A stretch of 6,203 bases of DNA, taken from positions 1-6,203 of the forward strand of contig JASHUH010000453.1 of assembly GCA_030040115.1 (NCBI GenBank), given 5' to 3'. The translations under genes and the position numbers were made by a program. Of this stretch, positions 5,747 through 6,203 are shown in pieces. Numbering within the stretch: position 1 is the first letter of the stretch; the number at the start of each line of letters is the position of its first letter. The stretch comes from Acidobacteriaceae bacterium (GTDB lineage Bacteria > Acidobacteriota > Terriglobia > Terriglobales > Acidobacteriaceae). The notes beneath the pieces were generated by a model. That model was given only the letters and a program-made list of their open reading frames with translations. It made no database searches and was not told the origin of the DNA.

Positions 5747-5932
5747 ATGACTGCCCGCGCACCAACGGAATACGAAAAGTTCACGTCTCTAGTGGACCGC
5801 GTGCTCTCTGTCCCACGAGCGGAAATCCAGCGCAGGGAAGAGGAATACCGCCGCCAAGTAGACGCAAACCCGCGAAGGCGTGGACCTAAGCGGAAGAAGA
5901 AGCCTTCCGCTTCCCGCGATTCTGACGCCTAG
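5747..5932 (+). CDS. Small charged protein with basic tail, possibly antitoxin-like or IS passenger
   Basis: A 61-residue protein. Residues 8-38 (from YEKFTSLVDRVLSVPRAEI through the RREEEYRRQ stretch) form one or two amphipathic helices, followed by NPRRRGPKRKKKP (41-53), a strongly basic tail that could bind nucleic acid. Small proteins with a VLSVP-(A/K)-E-(I/L) helix and a basic RGPK tail are common in bacteria as unassigned genes and resemble small antitoxins or DNA-binding accessory proteins; this is recollection, and no function is established. AAGGAG lies 12 bases before the ATG, a long spacing. Its TAG (5930-5932) overlaps the stop codon of the transposase on the other strand within CTAG. 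Because IS1595 elements must have an inverted end beyond the transposase stop, this gene either lies inside the element as a passenger or marks a truncated element. Confidence 0.65.
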   Translation: MTARAPTEYEKFTSLVDRVLSVPRAEIQRREEEYRRQVDANPRRRGPKRKKKPSASRDSDA

Positions 5933-6203
5933 AATTGCTTCGCGCCTCCCGCCTTTCCCGTTAATTCCTTATAGGTAATCCGTCTGCCGACAATTTGGGT
6001 CACGGCCAGCGCGAACCGATCCGCGTCTGTCAGTGGGTTATCTTTCGTCGCTCTGTTATTGAACCGAAAGACTTGCTCATCGCAATAGCGGTCAAGGTGG
6101 AACGGCTCTACGGCCACATAAGTACCGCGCAATGTTCTCTTTAGCAGGCTCCAGAAGTTGTCGATTCCTTGGGTGTGGACTTGCCCCTTCACGTACTCTT
6201 CGG
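5929..6203 (-). CDS. IS1595/ISXO2-type transposase, C-terminal part (continues past right edge)
   Basis: The visible 91 codons are the end of a DDE-type transposase. Reading in from the edge the protein shows EEYVKGQVHTQGIDNFWSLL, then KRTLRGTYVAVEPFHLDRY, a Glu-Gln-Val and FRFNNR. This is the diagnostic end of the ISXO2-like domain, where families show V-H-T-x-x-I-(E/D)-N/G-F-W-S-x-x-K-R and H-L-x-R-Y. The N of DNFW and K of LLKR fit the DDN-K catalytic set described for several IS1595 subgroups. The frame is intact to a TAG at 5931-5929. The first part of the protein, with the two earlier catalytic aspartates, lies beyond the window, so activity cannot be judged. A GTG at 6192 is just an internal Val codon, not a start. 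Confidence 0.88.
   Translation of the reverse strand, partial: EEYVKGQVHTQGIDNFWSLLKRTLRGTYVAVEPFHLDRYCDEQVFRFNNRATKDNPLTDADRFALAVTQIVGRRITYKELTGKAGGAKQF
5929..6203 (-). mobile_element. Partial IS1595-family insertion sequence
   Basis: The element is recognised by its transposase only. Neither terminal inverted repeat nor a target-site duplication can be fixed: one end must lie left of 5929, inside or beyond the small gene at 5747-5932, and the other lies outside the window. A full element would confirm mobility and show whether the small gene is cargo. Confidence 0.6.

Noticed and set aside
1..6203. CRISPR array or intact tRNA/rRNA gene
   Set aside because: No regularly spaced direct repeats and no complete cloverleaf or rRNA segment were seen on either strand.

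Overview
The window looks like a piece of an Acidobacteriota chromosome (inference from gene content: an alternative complex III operon of the type common in that phylum, and a secreted Ig-like plus concanavalin-like protein rich in Ser/Thr). The left part is GC-rich with GC-rich third codon positions. From about 3300 rightward the sequence is visibly less GC-rich and contains short unrecognised genes and an insertion-sequence transposase, as in an accessory region.

Layout. 1-1168 (minus strand) is the head of an alternative complex III (quinol:electron acceptor oxidoreductase) operon: actA, a membrane-anchored pentaheme cytochrome c, followed by the start of actB, the Tat-exported molybdopterin/iron-sulfur-type subunit, which runs off the left edge. 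1169-1958 is non-coding: a possible actA promoter, a terminator-like hairpin at 1431-1453 and a dense run of inverted repeats at 1526-1757. 1959-2978 (minus) encodes a secreted two-domain protein. 2979-3839 is non-coding but structured; on the minus strand 3061-3120 resembles a decayed tRNA-Ser, and several perfect short palindromes follow.

3840-4760 (plus) encodes an unassigned protein whose C-terminal half carries a HEPN-type R-N-x3-H motif, making it a candidate ribonuclease or stress/defence protein. It converges on a small one-helix membrane protein (5132-4806, minus). Upstream of that lies a good intrinsic terminator (about 5202-5172, minus), which ends the transcript of a 111-residue protein of unknown function (5606-5271, minus). 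Divergent from it, a 61-residue charged protein (5747-5932, plus) runs tail to tail into the C-terminal end of an IS1595/ISXO2-type transposase (minus, entering from the right edge); the two stop codons overlap in a CTAG.

The act genes act together in the respiratory chain. The genes on the right do not form one clear system; the HEPN-like gene and the small gene beside the transposase deserve most attention.
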